A stretch of DNA of 64,000 nt from an uncultured Oleispira sp. (GTDB taxonomy: Bacteria > Pseudomonadota > Gammaproteobacteria > Pseudomonadales > Oceanobacteraceae): the NCBI GenBank assembly GCA_913061415.1, contig CAJXUD010000003.1:124001-188000 (forward strand). Direction: 5' to 3'. This document shows, piece by piece, positions 25,129 to 34,318 of this stretch. How positions within the stretch are numbered: position 1 is the first letter of the stretch; the number at the start of each line of letters is the position of its first letter. Position numbers and translations under genes: made by a program. The notes under the pieces were generated by a model. That model searched no databases. It had not been told where the DNA came from and worked only from the letters and a program-made list of their open reading frames with translations.

Positions 25129-25581
25129 ATGAATTTCAATAAAATACTAAACGTCTTTATCGCGTTACTCACCACTTCAGCCCTAGCAGATATCCCCCCG
25201 ACCATGTCGCCATTAATAAGTGAGTCAAAGTCTGAATTTACAGGGACCGTATTATTTCGCTACACAAGATTCAATACCGAATCGGAATACCCTTGTATGC
25301 GCTTTGAAACTATCGATCCTACGAATGATAAATTGCTGGAGACAAAGGACTACTGTGAAATTACATTACCATTTTTCAATAACTTAAAAGTCAATACAAG
25401 GACAGATGTTCAATCAGTTGACTATACCAATTTCAAGTTAACCGATAATACCTTTACCTTCGAGATTGATTTAATAACAGCGATGCCGGGTGCGCCTTCA
25501 TTTCTTCTAAATTGCTCATTAACACTGAATAATGATGAAATATCTGAAGTTGCCTGTACACGTAAAGACGATACTTTTTAG
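25129..25581 (+). CDS. Periplasmic Cys-containing protein, probable immunity protein (copy 2)
   Basis: The 150-aa protein is a paralogue of the one at 24633, with a signal peptide (FIALLTTSALA), the shared core TVLFRYTRFNTESEYPCMRF and the same four cysteines. It lies 58 bp downstream of copy 1. Duplicated, diverging immunity genes are common beside antibacterial effectors. Role inferred from context only. Confidence 0.62.
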   Translation: MNFNKILNVFIALLTTSALADIPPTMSPLISESKSEFTGTVLFRYTRFNTESEYPCMRFETIDPTNDKLLETKDYCEITLPFFNNLKVNTRTDVQSVDYTNFKLTDNTFTFEIDLITAMPGAPSFLLNCSLTLNNDEISEVACTRKDDTF

Positions 25582-25642
25582 CAATAGCTGCATACAACCA
25601 GCGTTACCAGCCATAGCCTTTCTATCTACAGCAAGGTTATGA

Positions 25643-28342
25643 CTACCTAACTACCCCAATAAACTCAGCTTTCAAATATTCCGACAGCTCACTATCAAGC
25701 CCCGCAATTACACTCATAGGCTTCTCACCTTCGTGCGACACATATTCCATCGGCCCACAATAATAAAACGGTGCCGCCTTCTTAGCTTCCAGCTTATTCT
25801 TACGCACAAACAAATGCAGCTTACTGCCGTTGGCTTTATGATTAATCAATCTCTGACCTCTACCTCCATCTGGTCCTACGCTATTTTGAGTTTGCCAATG
25901 AAAGGTTTCACCATCCTCAAAATAATCATGGTATTGGTGATCCGCTGCTTTACCTTGTTTATTCAAAGTCACGAGAATGAATTGGTCATTTGAACCACTC
26001 GGGCATACATGCCCTGCTTGCCACGACCCAGTATTAAACTCTAAACCAAATAGAGGTGGAATATCCTCACGCATAAACGATTGATGCAGATACAAATCCA
26101 TAGGATCAATAACATCCTTCAACCGCGCAAACGTAGCCATGTCTTCAGTAGCCATCATAGGCTCATAATCACTGTTCTGTGCGATCAACTCATACTGGCC
26201 TTGGCCAAGTTTATTCACCGAACGTAATAGGTATTGGTCATCACCACTCGTATCTTGGCGTTCAATGGCAACAATCTGGTTACTGATGCTACCTGCGTTA
26301 TTAGACGTAATATGTTCAAGCAATAAATAGTCACCATCATGTATGGGGTGTTTACCCCCATTCATGGAGTTACCCATTGCGCGAGCAATGAAGTGCTTGG
26401 CAGGGTCTAGCGTGCCGTATTTTTCTGGTAAGGCGATTTGTTCTATTTCTTCTGTTTCATGGCTACTGGTGCGGAAGTGGCCACAGGCGATTTTTAAGTC
26501 GCTGAAATAAGGGATTGAATTAGCGGCATCTGGTAATCCTTTTACAGGGCTTGATTCCCCCTCTATCACCTTATTGGTTAAGCGCTGCTCATATTGCAAG
26601 AATCTATAATTCACTAGCTCTTGCACCATCACGTTAAATACATCCAGTTCTTCAGTTGCGATGGCGGTTAAATAAGTAAGCTTCTCTTCTTCTATTTTGA
26701 AATAGGCTTTATCTGCTGCCTTCTTTCCTCCTTGAGCCCTGCTGCCTCCCGTCCAGGCGTTAACGGGGTTACCTAACCAGTAGGTGTGCCATGTTTTCAA
26801 TTGCTTGGTATCGAGTACTTCTATGGTTTGGTACTTGTCTGGCAGATCAACCAATAATCGCTGGCGGCGCTTAAAGATTCCAAAGCTATTTTGGGCAATG
26901 GCCAAGGTATTCGCAGGGGCTTTGAAACCATCATTTTCTAATAACGATTCCAACAGTATTAATTTAAAAGACTTATCCAGCTTCGTCACTTCAACTTCAC
27001 GTAAAAACGCTTTGTGCGAGGTTAAGCAGGCTAACTCGTTATCAGAAAGATCCCCCTGCTTAGCCACAAACTCCCACCACTGGCCATGTTCGCGGCGTAT
27101 GGTATCAATGCTGCCACCTGCATGATAAAACGCGCCCATACTCGGTTTATAGCCAAACGATGCTTTTAACGATTCATACAGCTCTACTTGTGAATCAATA
27201 CGGGTGGCGGTGAGCTGTTGCATAAAATCAATAGCAACCGGGTCGTAATTAATAAAGCAGCCTTCGGGTAATACCAACGATCCGTCATTCGCATCGTTAA
27301 TGAAGTCTTTTTTATTGGCATTCGTTGGGCCAATTTTAAATAGTGCTTCGGGCTTGTTAAAGAAGCTGTGGTGATTACCAATGAAGTCCACAATGATTAA
27401 ACTATCTTTGCCCTCGCAACGTCTTAGGCCACGGCCTAGCTGCTGCATAAAGATAATTTTAGATTCTGTCGGCCTTAGCATTAACACGGTATCGATCGAG
27501 GGCAAATCTACCCCTTCGTTAAACAGGTCTACCGAGAACACAACATCAATGATGCCCTCCTCTAGTTGCGACAAGGCATCATTACGGCGAATAGCCGATT
27601 CACTGTGTACCGATACCGCCTTAATACCATGTTTAACAAAGTACTCAGCCATAAAGTCGGCGTGCTTCTTTGAAATACAAAACGCCAGCGTTCTGGTTTG
27701 TTTGTGTTCTTGCCAGTGCTTTAGCGCATGTTTCGCACGGGCCTGTGTGGCTAACTGATTAATCAATTCTTTTTCATCAAACTTATTATTACGCCAGCTA
27801 ATCTCTTGGTAGTTAACCGTCGTATCGCCAATACCATAATAATGAAACGGTGCCAAAATGCCCTGAGTAATGCCTTCAAATAAATCACTGCGATATACTA
27901 AGTTATCATCACATAGCGAAAGAATATCCGACTGATCGGTGCGGTCTGGGGTGGCGGTTAACCCTAATAAATAACGCGGGGTAAAATGCGATAGCAGCTA
28001 TTGATAAGTTCTGGCAGACGCATGGTGAAATTCATCCACCACAATGTAATCAAAATGATCGGCACCAAAGCGATCTAAATGATGCTGCAAACCTAGAGTC
28101 TGAATAGAGGCAAACAACATATCCACATTAAGCTCTTTGTGCTTGCCCGTATAACGGCCTACTTTGGCGGTAGGGTGAATACGCACAAACGTCGACTCTG
28201 CTTGGTAAAGAATTTCTTCACGGTGGGCCACAAACAAAATACGCTTAGCATTGACCTGTTTACTATCAAACGCCGATAACCACGTTTTACCCATACCCGT
28301 GGCCAGTACCACTAAGCCACTACACACATTTCTAATTATCAA
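25643..28342 (-). pseudogene. DEAD/DEAH helicase with S24-like and DUF3427 regions, interrupted by an amber codon and 5'-truncated
   Basis: One frame runs through the SF2 helicase motifs: Walker A LATGMGKTWLSAFD (at the very start), DEFHH (DEAD-box equivalent), TATPDRTDQ (motif III) and QQLGRGLRR (motif VI). An S24/LexA-like segment (AKHFIARAMGNSMNGGKHPIHDGDYL) and the DUF3427 tail (FHWQTQNS, LFVRKNKLE) follow. A single TAG at 27998-28000 interrupts it after SARTYQ. The N-terminal part (usually a PLD-like nuclease domain) is missing: the frame begins next to Walker A, 60 bp from the phosphorothioation island. Reading past the one stop would give about 900 residues. Probably a dead defence helicase. 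Confidence 0.85.
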
Positions 28343-28401
28343 TACCCAGATCAGCTACAATAAACCCATTAATTCTTAACCAACATTCAAAGAGAGTTTA
28401 G

Positions 28402-30438
28402 ATGGATTTCAACATATTCAATGCACTCGTCAAAAGCATATCTATCGGCAAGCACCTACCAGAAGCAGTCTATCTACATAAGTCTGCTCTAGAATGTATT
28501 ACCACAAAGCTAAGCATACCTACTCTCAAGATTGCTAAAGCCTTAAATATTCCTGACGACCATTGGACACTGGTAAAATACAGCAAGCGTGACTTCAAAT
28601 TAAGCCTACTATATTACCCAACATTTCAAGAAGAGCCCTACCCTCCTTTACATAAAAGCTACACCATTGACCTAACAAAATTGACCGCTAGAGAAACCAA
28701 CTACACAACATCCGAGAACCCACCAATACTTCATAGACGTGAGTGCTTTATAGAACCCAACCACCCAGACGTCGAACAGTTCCGTATATTCACTGAAGAA
28801 GGTGAAGGCATAGGTCTATATCAAAATACCAGAACCATAGGTTTTAAAAACAACTGGAATAAATTAATAAAACGTAAAGGCTACTTTTTAGATGAGCAAG
28901 GTCACATCAAACCTCTATCAAAAAAAATCATACCCGAGCCTAGAGAAAGCTTCTACGGTGAAATTGATAGGCACAAGACAGCAATAAGTCGAGATAAGCT
29001 ATCGACTCCAATGCACCTATTAGCCCAACGAGGGTATCTTAACGGTGATTACAGCGTACTCGATTATGGCTGCGGTAAAGGCGATGATATACGAGAACTA
29101 GAAGCTCACAATATAGAGTGTATAGGATGGGATCCTGTACATAGCCCAGATATCGACATCCAGCCCTGTGACATTGTTAATTTAGGATTCGTTATTAATG
29201 TCATTGAAGATAAAGAAGAGCGACAAGAAACATTAAAAATAGCTTATGCCCATTGCCAAAAAATAATACTAATATCCGCAATGCTTGGTAATGAAAAAAT
29301 ATACGAACGTTTCAAACCCTACAAAGATGGGATACTCACACAAAGAAATACCTTTCAGAAATATTATTACCAAGCCGAACTTCAAAGCTATCTTGAGCTG
29401 ACACTTGAAGAAAGTGCGATCGCATTAGGACCAGGAGTATTTATAATATTTAAAGATAAAGTAGAAGAACAGCGTTATTTATTAGAACGACAAAAGTCAC
29501 GTAAATTTTGGCGTCAATTAAGCCAACCAGTCAAAGCTATAACTCAAAAGAAAAGCAAAGACATATATTCAAAACATAAAATATTACTGGAAGATTTTTG
29601 GTACACCTGCCTAGAGCTAGCCAGAGTCCCCCAAAACGATGAATTTGACCTCTCAGATCAAATTCGTCAGATATGCGGCTCCCATATAAAAGCCTTTTCA
29701 ACCTGCATACATATCTATGAGCAAGGTTCCTTCGATTTAGCACAACAGGCTCGAAAAGATGATCTATTAGTATATTTCTCTCTAGGCTTCTTTAAAAAAC
29801 GTGATTCATATACACGAATGCCTCAAAGCCTGAAAAGAGACATTAAAATTCATTTCAACAAATACAGCGAAGCTAGAAAAGCAGGTCTTGAATTACTGCA
29901 CAACCTTAACTCACCAGAATTAATTTATAATCAGTGCGTCAATGCATCCACCTCAATCAACAATAGCTACTTAGACGAACAGCACTCGTTAACCATTAAT
30001 AAAGATAAGTTAAATGAATTACCAAAGGAATTAAGAGTGTATGTAGGTTGTGCAACACAGCTTTACGGTGAACTTGATAATGTTAACCTAATCAAAATAC
30101 ACATTAGATCAGGAAAAGTAACCCTAATGGTCTACGAAGGGTTTAATGAGTTACCAATACCTCTTTTAAAAGAACGTATAAAAATTAACATGCGAACACA
30201 AGAAATAGATTTTTTCGATTACTTCGGCGAATTCACATCACAGCCACTTTATAATAAATCGTTATTCATGAGTGAATCAGATAAGAATTACAAGAAACAA
30301 CTCAGCTTTGAAAAAAGACTCAGTGATTTAGGACTTAAAACAAGTGGCTACATAGGTCTCCCTAAAAAAGCGTTAGAAGCAACACTCCACCAAGCAGGTG
30401 TGAAACTCAAAGGCTATCGGCTTTATAAGATTACTTAA
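28402..30438 (+). CDS. DNA phosphorothioation-associated putative methyltransferase
   Basis: This 678-aa protein matches the family of putative methyltransferases that travel with dnd genes. The first 180 residues are a distinctive region (HKSALECITTKLSIP; RTIGFKNNWNKLIKRKG). The SAM-binding motif VLDYGCGKGDDIRELE lies near residues 220-235, followed by NLGFVINVIED in place of a catalytic loop. The C-terminal half has no clear domain. It is the first gene of the island, convergent with dndA (stops overlap by 4 bp). The substrate is not established; a role in modification or in guarding self DNA is inferred from linkage. Confidence 0.87.
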   Translation: MDFNIFNALVKSISIGKHLPEAVYLHKSALECITTKLSIPTLKIAKALNIPDDHWTLVKYSKRDFKLSLLYYPTFQEEPYPPLHKSYTIDLTKLTARETNYTTSENPPILHRRECFIEPNHPDVEQFRIFTEEGEGIGLYQNTRTIGFKNNWNKLIKRKGYFLDEQGHIKPLSKKIIPEPRESFYGEIDRHKTAISRDKLSTPMHLLAQRGYLNGDYSVLDYGCGKGDDIRELEAHNIECIGWDPVHSPDIDIQPCDIVNLGFVINVIEDKEERQETLKIAYAHCQKIILISAMLGNEKIYERFKPYKDGILTQRNTFQKYYYQAELQSYLELTLEESAIALGPGVFIIFKDKVEEQRYLLERQKSRKFWRQLSQPVKAITQKKSKDIYSKHKILLEDFWYTCLELARVPQNDEFDLSDQIRQICGSHIKAFSTCIHIYEQGSFDLAQQARKDDLLVYFSLGFFKKRDSYTRMPQSLKRDIKIHFNKYSEARKAGLELLHNLNSPELIYNQCVNASTSINNSYLDEQHSLTINKDKLNELPKELRVYVGCATQLYGELDNVNLIKIHIRSGKVTLMVYEGFNELPIPLLKERIKINMRTQEIDFFDYFGEFTSQPLYNKSLFMSESDKNYKKQLSFEKRLSDLGLKTSGYIGLPKKALEATLHQAGVKLKGYRLYKIT

Positions 30439-31562
30439 ATAAGCCTAGATAAGGCAGTAGTCACTGCAGACCAATTCGGAGTTTCTGTTAAATGGCACCA
30501 TGAGAAACGCAGTGCGCCCTCAACCTCATCTTCCGTGAGCTTCATGGCTTCTAATACATGGCTAGGAGAGTAACTGGAAGACGTACAAGCACTTCCATTA
30601 GAAACAGCAACAATACCTTTAAGTGCAACAATAGCAGCTTCTGAATTCACCCCATCAATAGAAAAATTTAAAGTAGAAGCGATTGCATGCTCCTGACCAT
30701 GATAGTTAGGCGACAAAACTTCTAGTGCAGACATCGCATCCTGTTTTATTTTCTCACACCGCGCCATCCTTGCTTTATGATGCTTAACTGCAAGCTCAGC
30801 AGCAACACCAAAACCAGCAATCTGATGAACTGGTAAAGTACCTGGGCGCAAGCCCCTTTCTTGCCCACCACCAAAAAGGATCGGTGATAATGGAACACGC
30901 TTATATTTACGTCTGCGGTTAATTAATGCGCCAATCCCTTTCGGTCCATATAACTTATGGGCAGAACAACTAATTAGATCTATTCGAGCATTTTTTAAAA
31001 CATCAACATCTTTGCCATATCCTTGAGCCGCATCAACATGAAAATACGCATCATGCGCTTTGAGCATATCCACGCACTCACTCAAAGGTTGAACAGCACC
31101 GGTTTCATTATTCACATGCATAATACTCACCAAACACGTATCAACACGTAAAGCCGCCTTTAAATCTAATGGGTTAATTCTGCCATCTGAATTAGGTTCT
31201 AAATAGGTAACCTCAAAGCCTTTTTGCTGTAAATAGGCTATAGGCTCAAGAACGGCCTTATGCTCAATTGTCGTAGTAATAATATGCAGCTTTTCAGACG
31301 CTACAGCAAAAACCTCTAAGCCCAATATTGCAATATTGTTTGCTTCTGTCGCACCACTAGTAAAGATTACATCGCTTTTATCTGCACTGACTACCAAACC
31401 AACTTTCTCTCGGGCTTGCTCAACCGCAGCTTTTGCAATATTACCGAACTCATGGGTCCTAGAGCCTGCATTAGCGAACTCATCACAAAGATATTTCTTC
31501 ATTATATCAATGACTTCTGGCTCTAAGGGTGTTGTGGCATTGCAATCAAGATAAAGAGTCAT
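30435..31562 (-). CDS. dndA: Cysteine desulfurase DndA
   Basis: DndA is a pyridoxal-phosphate enzyme that mobilises sulfur from cysteine for DNA phosphorothioation. The start chosen gives MTLYLDCNATTPLEPEV, the normal NifS/IscS beginning; five codons of upstream frame exist. The PLP lysine is in SCSAHKLYGPKG, the His/Asp substrate loop in FHVDAAQGYGKD, and the active-site cysteine in VSNGSACTSSSYSPSHVL near residue 325. The length is normal for the family. It is divergent from dndB, with a palindrome between them. Confidence 0.92.
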   Translation of the reverse strand: MTLYLDCNATTPLEPEVIDIMKKYLCDEFANAGSRTHEFGNIAKAAVEQAREKVGLVVSADKSDVIFTSGATEANNIAILGLEVFAVASEKLHIITTTIEHKAVLEPIAYLQQKGFEVTYLEPNSDGRINPLDLKAALRVDTCLVSIMHVNNETGAVQPLSECVDMLKAHDAYFHVDAAQGYGKDVDVLKNARIDLISCSAHKLYGPKGIGALINRRRKYKRVPLSPILFGGGQERGLRPGTLPVHQIAGFGVAAELAVKHHKARMARCEKIKQDAMSALEVLSPNYHGQEHAIASTLNFSIDGVNSEAAIVALKGIVAVSNGSACTSSSYSPSHVLEAMKLTEDEVEGALRFSWCHLTETPNWSAVTTALSRLI

Positions 31563-31614
31563 ATATAAATTACACATCTACTATTGTTAGTTAAACAGCA
31601 AGTGTTTATTATAG

Positions 31615-31640
31615 ATGTTTGTAAGTATACATACAAACAT
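31615..31640. promoter_or_regulatory. 26-bp near-perfect palindrome between dndA and dndB
   Basis: The arms ATGTTTGTA and TACAAACAT enclose GTATAC and match over 12 of 13 positions each. It lies between the divergent dndA and dndB genes. DndB is known as a repressor of dnd genes in Salmonella, so this is a candidate operator. It also covers an upstream in-frame ATG of dndB, which makes that start unlikely. Confidence 0.7.
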
Positions 31641-31662
31641 ATTAACAATAGAGCCAAACATT

Positions 31663-32763
31663 ATGGATACATCATTTGAATATATATTCCCCGCTATTAG
31701 AGGCATCCAAGCCGGGCGTGAATACTATGTATCCATGTGCCCGCTTCGCCTAATACCAAAAATTTTTATATTTGATGAAGAAGAGCTCGTACCAGAGTTA
31801 CGTGCTCAACGCATCCTGAATCGATCGAGAGTGCCTGAAATGGCCTCCTACTTAACTAACAATACTAAAGACTATGTATTCAGCTCAATCACAGCTTCCA
31901 TCGATGGCAAGGTGAAATTTGAGCCCATGGGTGATCAAGGCGACTCAAGCCGAGTTGGTCGCTTAAAAATTGACATGAACTCACAGTTCATTATCAATGA
32001 CGGACAGCACAGACGAGCAGCCATTGATGAAGCGCTTAAAACGAAACCAGAATTAGGTGACGAAACTATCTCGGTCGTATTTTTTGTTGATAGAGGGCTA
32101 GAGCGATGCCAGCAAATGTTTGCCGACCTCAATCGCTATGCAACCCGAACAAGCCCCTCACTAGGCATATTGTATGACCACAGAGATGAAGGCGCATTAC
32201 TCTCTAAAAAAGTAGTCGCCAACTCCACCGCTTTCCAAGACATCGTTGAAATGGAGAAAAGCTCCTTATCACCAAGATCACGAAAACTTTTCACTCTTAG
32301 CGCAATTCATATGGCCAATGCAGCCATATTATCGGGGCATGCCTACGACAGCTTCGACGAAGCCGTAGAAGCATGCTGTAGCTTTTGGGACGAGGTATAC
32401 AACTACATTCCCGAGTGGCAACAAGTGCAAGAAGGCAAGTTAACTTCCGGTGAAGTCCGCCAAAGCTACGTTCATAGCCATGCCGTTGTATTGCAGGCTT
32501 TGGGACACCTAGGTAATGAAATCATTGAGAAAAGCAAAACAGAACAAAAGAAGCATCTTAAAAAGTTGAAAACAATCAACTGGAAGCGCTCTAACAGTAA
32601 AACATGGGAAGGGCGCTGTATGTTGGGTGGGCGAATCCAAAAGTCCTCATCTAATGTATCGCTTACTACTAACTTATTTAAAAATCATATTGGTCTGCCA
32701 TTAACACCGGAAGAACAACGCACTGAAGACGCATTTAATCGAGGCGAAAATGGCCAAAAATAA
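31663..32763 (+). CDS. dndB: DndB, DGQHR-domain regulator of phosphorothioation
   Basis: The protein (366 aa from the start used here) has the family signature INDGQHRRAAID, with DGQHR at residues 113-117, and VVFFVDRGLERCQQMFADLN just after it. DndB modulates the level of modification and represses dnd transcription in known systems. The start at 31663 (MDTSFEYIFPAIRG) matches DndB family beginnings; a longer frame from 31615 starts inside a palindrome. It overlaps dndC by 14 bp. Confidence 0.92.
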   Translation: MDTSFEYIFPAIRGIQAGREYYVSMCPLRLIPKIFIFDEEELVPELRAQRILNRSRVPEMASYLTNNTKDYVFSSITASIDGKVKFEPMGDQGDSSRVGRLKIDMNSQFIINDGQHRRAAIDEALKTKPELGDETISVVFFVDRGLERCQQMFADLNRYATRTSPSLGILYDHRDEGALLSKKVVANSTAFQDIVEMEKSSLSPRSRKLFTLSAIHMANAAILSGHAYDSFDEAVEACCSFWDEVYNYIPEWQQVQEGKLTSGEVRQSYVHSHAVVLQALGHLGNEIIEKSKTEQKKHLKKLKTINWKRSNSKTWEGRCMLGGRIQKSSSNVSLTTNLFKNHIGLPLTPEEQRTEDAFNRGENGQK

Positions 32764-34318
32764 CGCCAAAGAGCGCAAAACAGTCTTTAAAGAAAAAGGA
32801 TTTAAAGAGACTATTTCCGCACTTATAAAACAAACTCAAGACCTCTACCTAAGTGATGAAATTCCTTGGGTACTCGGTTACTCAGGTGGTAAAGACTCAA
32901 CAGCAACGCTGCAACTTGTTTGGTACGCACTAAAAGAGCTTAATTCAGACCAGTGGCACAAACCTGTACACATAATAAGTACCGATACATTAGTAGAAAA
33001 CCCAATTGTGGCGTTATGGGTAGAGAACTCGCTGACTAAAATGAAACAGGTCGTCGAAAGTGAAGTGGAAGGTTTTCCTATTCAACCTCATCGACTAACC
33101 CCTGCAATACAGGATCGTTTCTGGGTGAATTTATTAGGCAAAGGCTATCCAGCTCCAAGACCTAAATTTCGCTGGTGCACAAGCCGTCTAAAAATAAACC
33201 CCTCTAATAACTTCATCAACAATGTCGTTAAACAAAATGGCGAAGCCATATTAGTGTTAGGTACACGAAAAGCAGAAAGTGCCTCTCGTTCATCTAACAT
33301 GGACCACTATGAATCCAAAAGTACAAGAGAACTGCTCAGCGCAAATGGCAGCCTAGATAGAACCTGGGTATATACCCCCGTATCAGACTGGCAGAACGAC
33401 GATGTATGGCAATACCTTACTCAGGTTAAAAACCCATGGGGTTATCGCAATGCAGACCTGCTTGGAATGTACAGCGGTGCCACAGAAGATGGAGAATGCC
33501 CTCTCGTTGTAGACACATCTACTCCAAGCTGCGGCGACAGCCGTTTTGGTTGTTATGTTTGCACACTCGTCGATGAAGACAAATCGATGAAAGCCATGAT
33601 TCAGAACGATGGCGAAAAAGAGTGGATGCTACCCATCCTCGACTTTCGTAATCAATGGCTAAGTGTTAAAAATGAAAAACGAGAAAATCGTGATTTCCGC
33701 AGAATGAATGGAACCCTCACCTTTTATAGAGACCAACTAGTACACGGACCTTATCGCCAGCATCATCGTGAAAACATGCTAGCCGCGCTTCTTGAAGCGC
33801 AAGAAGCCGTAACCGAATTAGCACCAGAAGAAGCCAAGAGCTTCAAATTAATCGATCTTGAAGACTTAGAAGAGATTCGCCGAATCTGGGTAGCAGAAAA
33901 ACATGAAATAGAAGATAGCCTACCGGGCATCTACGAAAAAGTAATTGGTGAAAGTTACCCAGGCAAAGCGATCGACGAACGACAGAACTTAAAGGTTGAT
34001 GATTTAGAACTCTTAAAATCACTGTGTAAAGAGGAAGGTGATGATGAAGGAGTCCTCTACCAACTGTCCCGTGAGCTACTTCATATAGAACATCAAAATC
34101 GCACAATGGTTAGACGTTCAAAATTATTCGATGAAATGCGTGGTGCATTATACAAAGCCGCCTTTACGTCTGAAGAAGAAGCAGAAGATTACGCACGCCG
34201 CCGTAAAGAAGCCATCGACGATATTGAAAAAGATGACGATACGCTTGATAGTCGTATATTTGCGACCGATAGAGATAGCGACAACCAAAACGAACTCTTT
34301 CAAGAAGTAGAAAAATGA
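32750..34318 (+). CDS. dndC: DndC, phosphorothioation sulfurtransferase (PAPS reductase-like)
   Basis: The 522-aa protein has the ATP pyrophosphatase PP-loop SGGKDS at residues 45-50. The cysteines characteristic of DndC and its 4Fe-4S cluster lie in RWCTSRLK, ECPLV, PSCGDSRFGCYVC. It activates DNA and, with DndA, places sulfur in the backbone. The length is normal and the acidic C-terminus is typical. It overlaps dndB by 14 bp and dndD by 4 bp (ATGA). Confidence 0.95.
   Translation: MAKNNAKERKTVFKEKGFKETISALIKQTQDLYLSDEIPWVLGYSGGKDSTATLQLVWYALKELNSDQWHKPVHIISTDTLVENPIVALWVENSLTKMKQVVESEVEGFPIQPHRLTPAIQDRFWVNLLGKGYPAPRPKFRWCTSRLKINPSNNFINNVVKQNGEAILVLGTRKAESASRSSNMDHYESKSTRELLSANGSLDRTWVYTPVSDWQNDDVWQYLTQVKNPWGYRNADLLGMYSGATEDGECPLVVDTSTPSCGDSRFGCYVCTLVDEDKSMKAMIQNDGEKEWMLPILDFRNQWLSVKNEKRENRDFRRMNGTLTFYRDQLVHGPYRQHHRENMLAALLEAQEAVTELAPEEAKSFKLIDLEDLEEIRRIWVAEKHEIEDSLPGIYEKVIGESYPGKAIDERQNLKVDDLELLKSLCKEEGDDEGVLYQLSRELLHIEHQNRTMVRRSKLFDEMRGALYKAAFTSEEEAEDYARRRKEAIDDIEKDDDTLDSRIFATDRDSDNQNELFQEVEK

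Noticed and set aside
31615-31662. Longer dndB start
   Set aside because: The upstream ATG lies in a palindrome and adds 16 residues not found at the start of DndB proteins; the ATG at 31663 gives the normal beginning.
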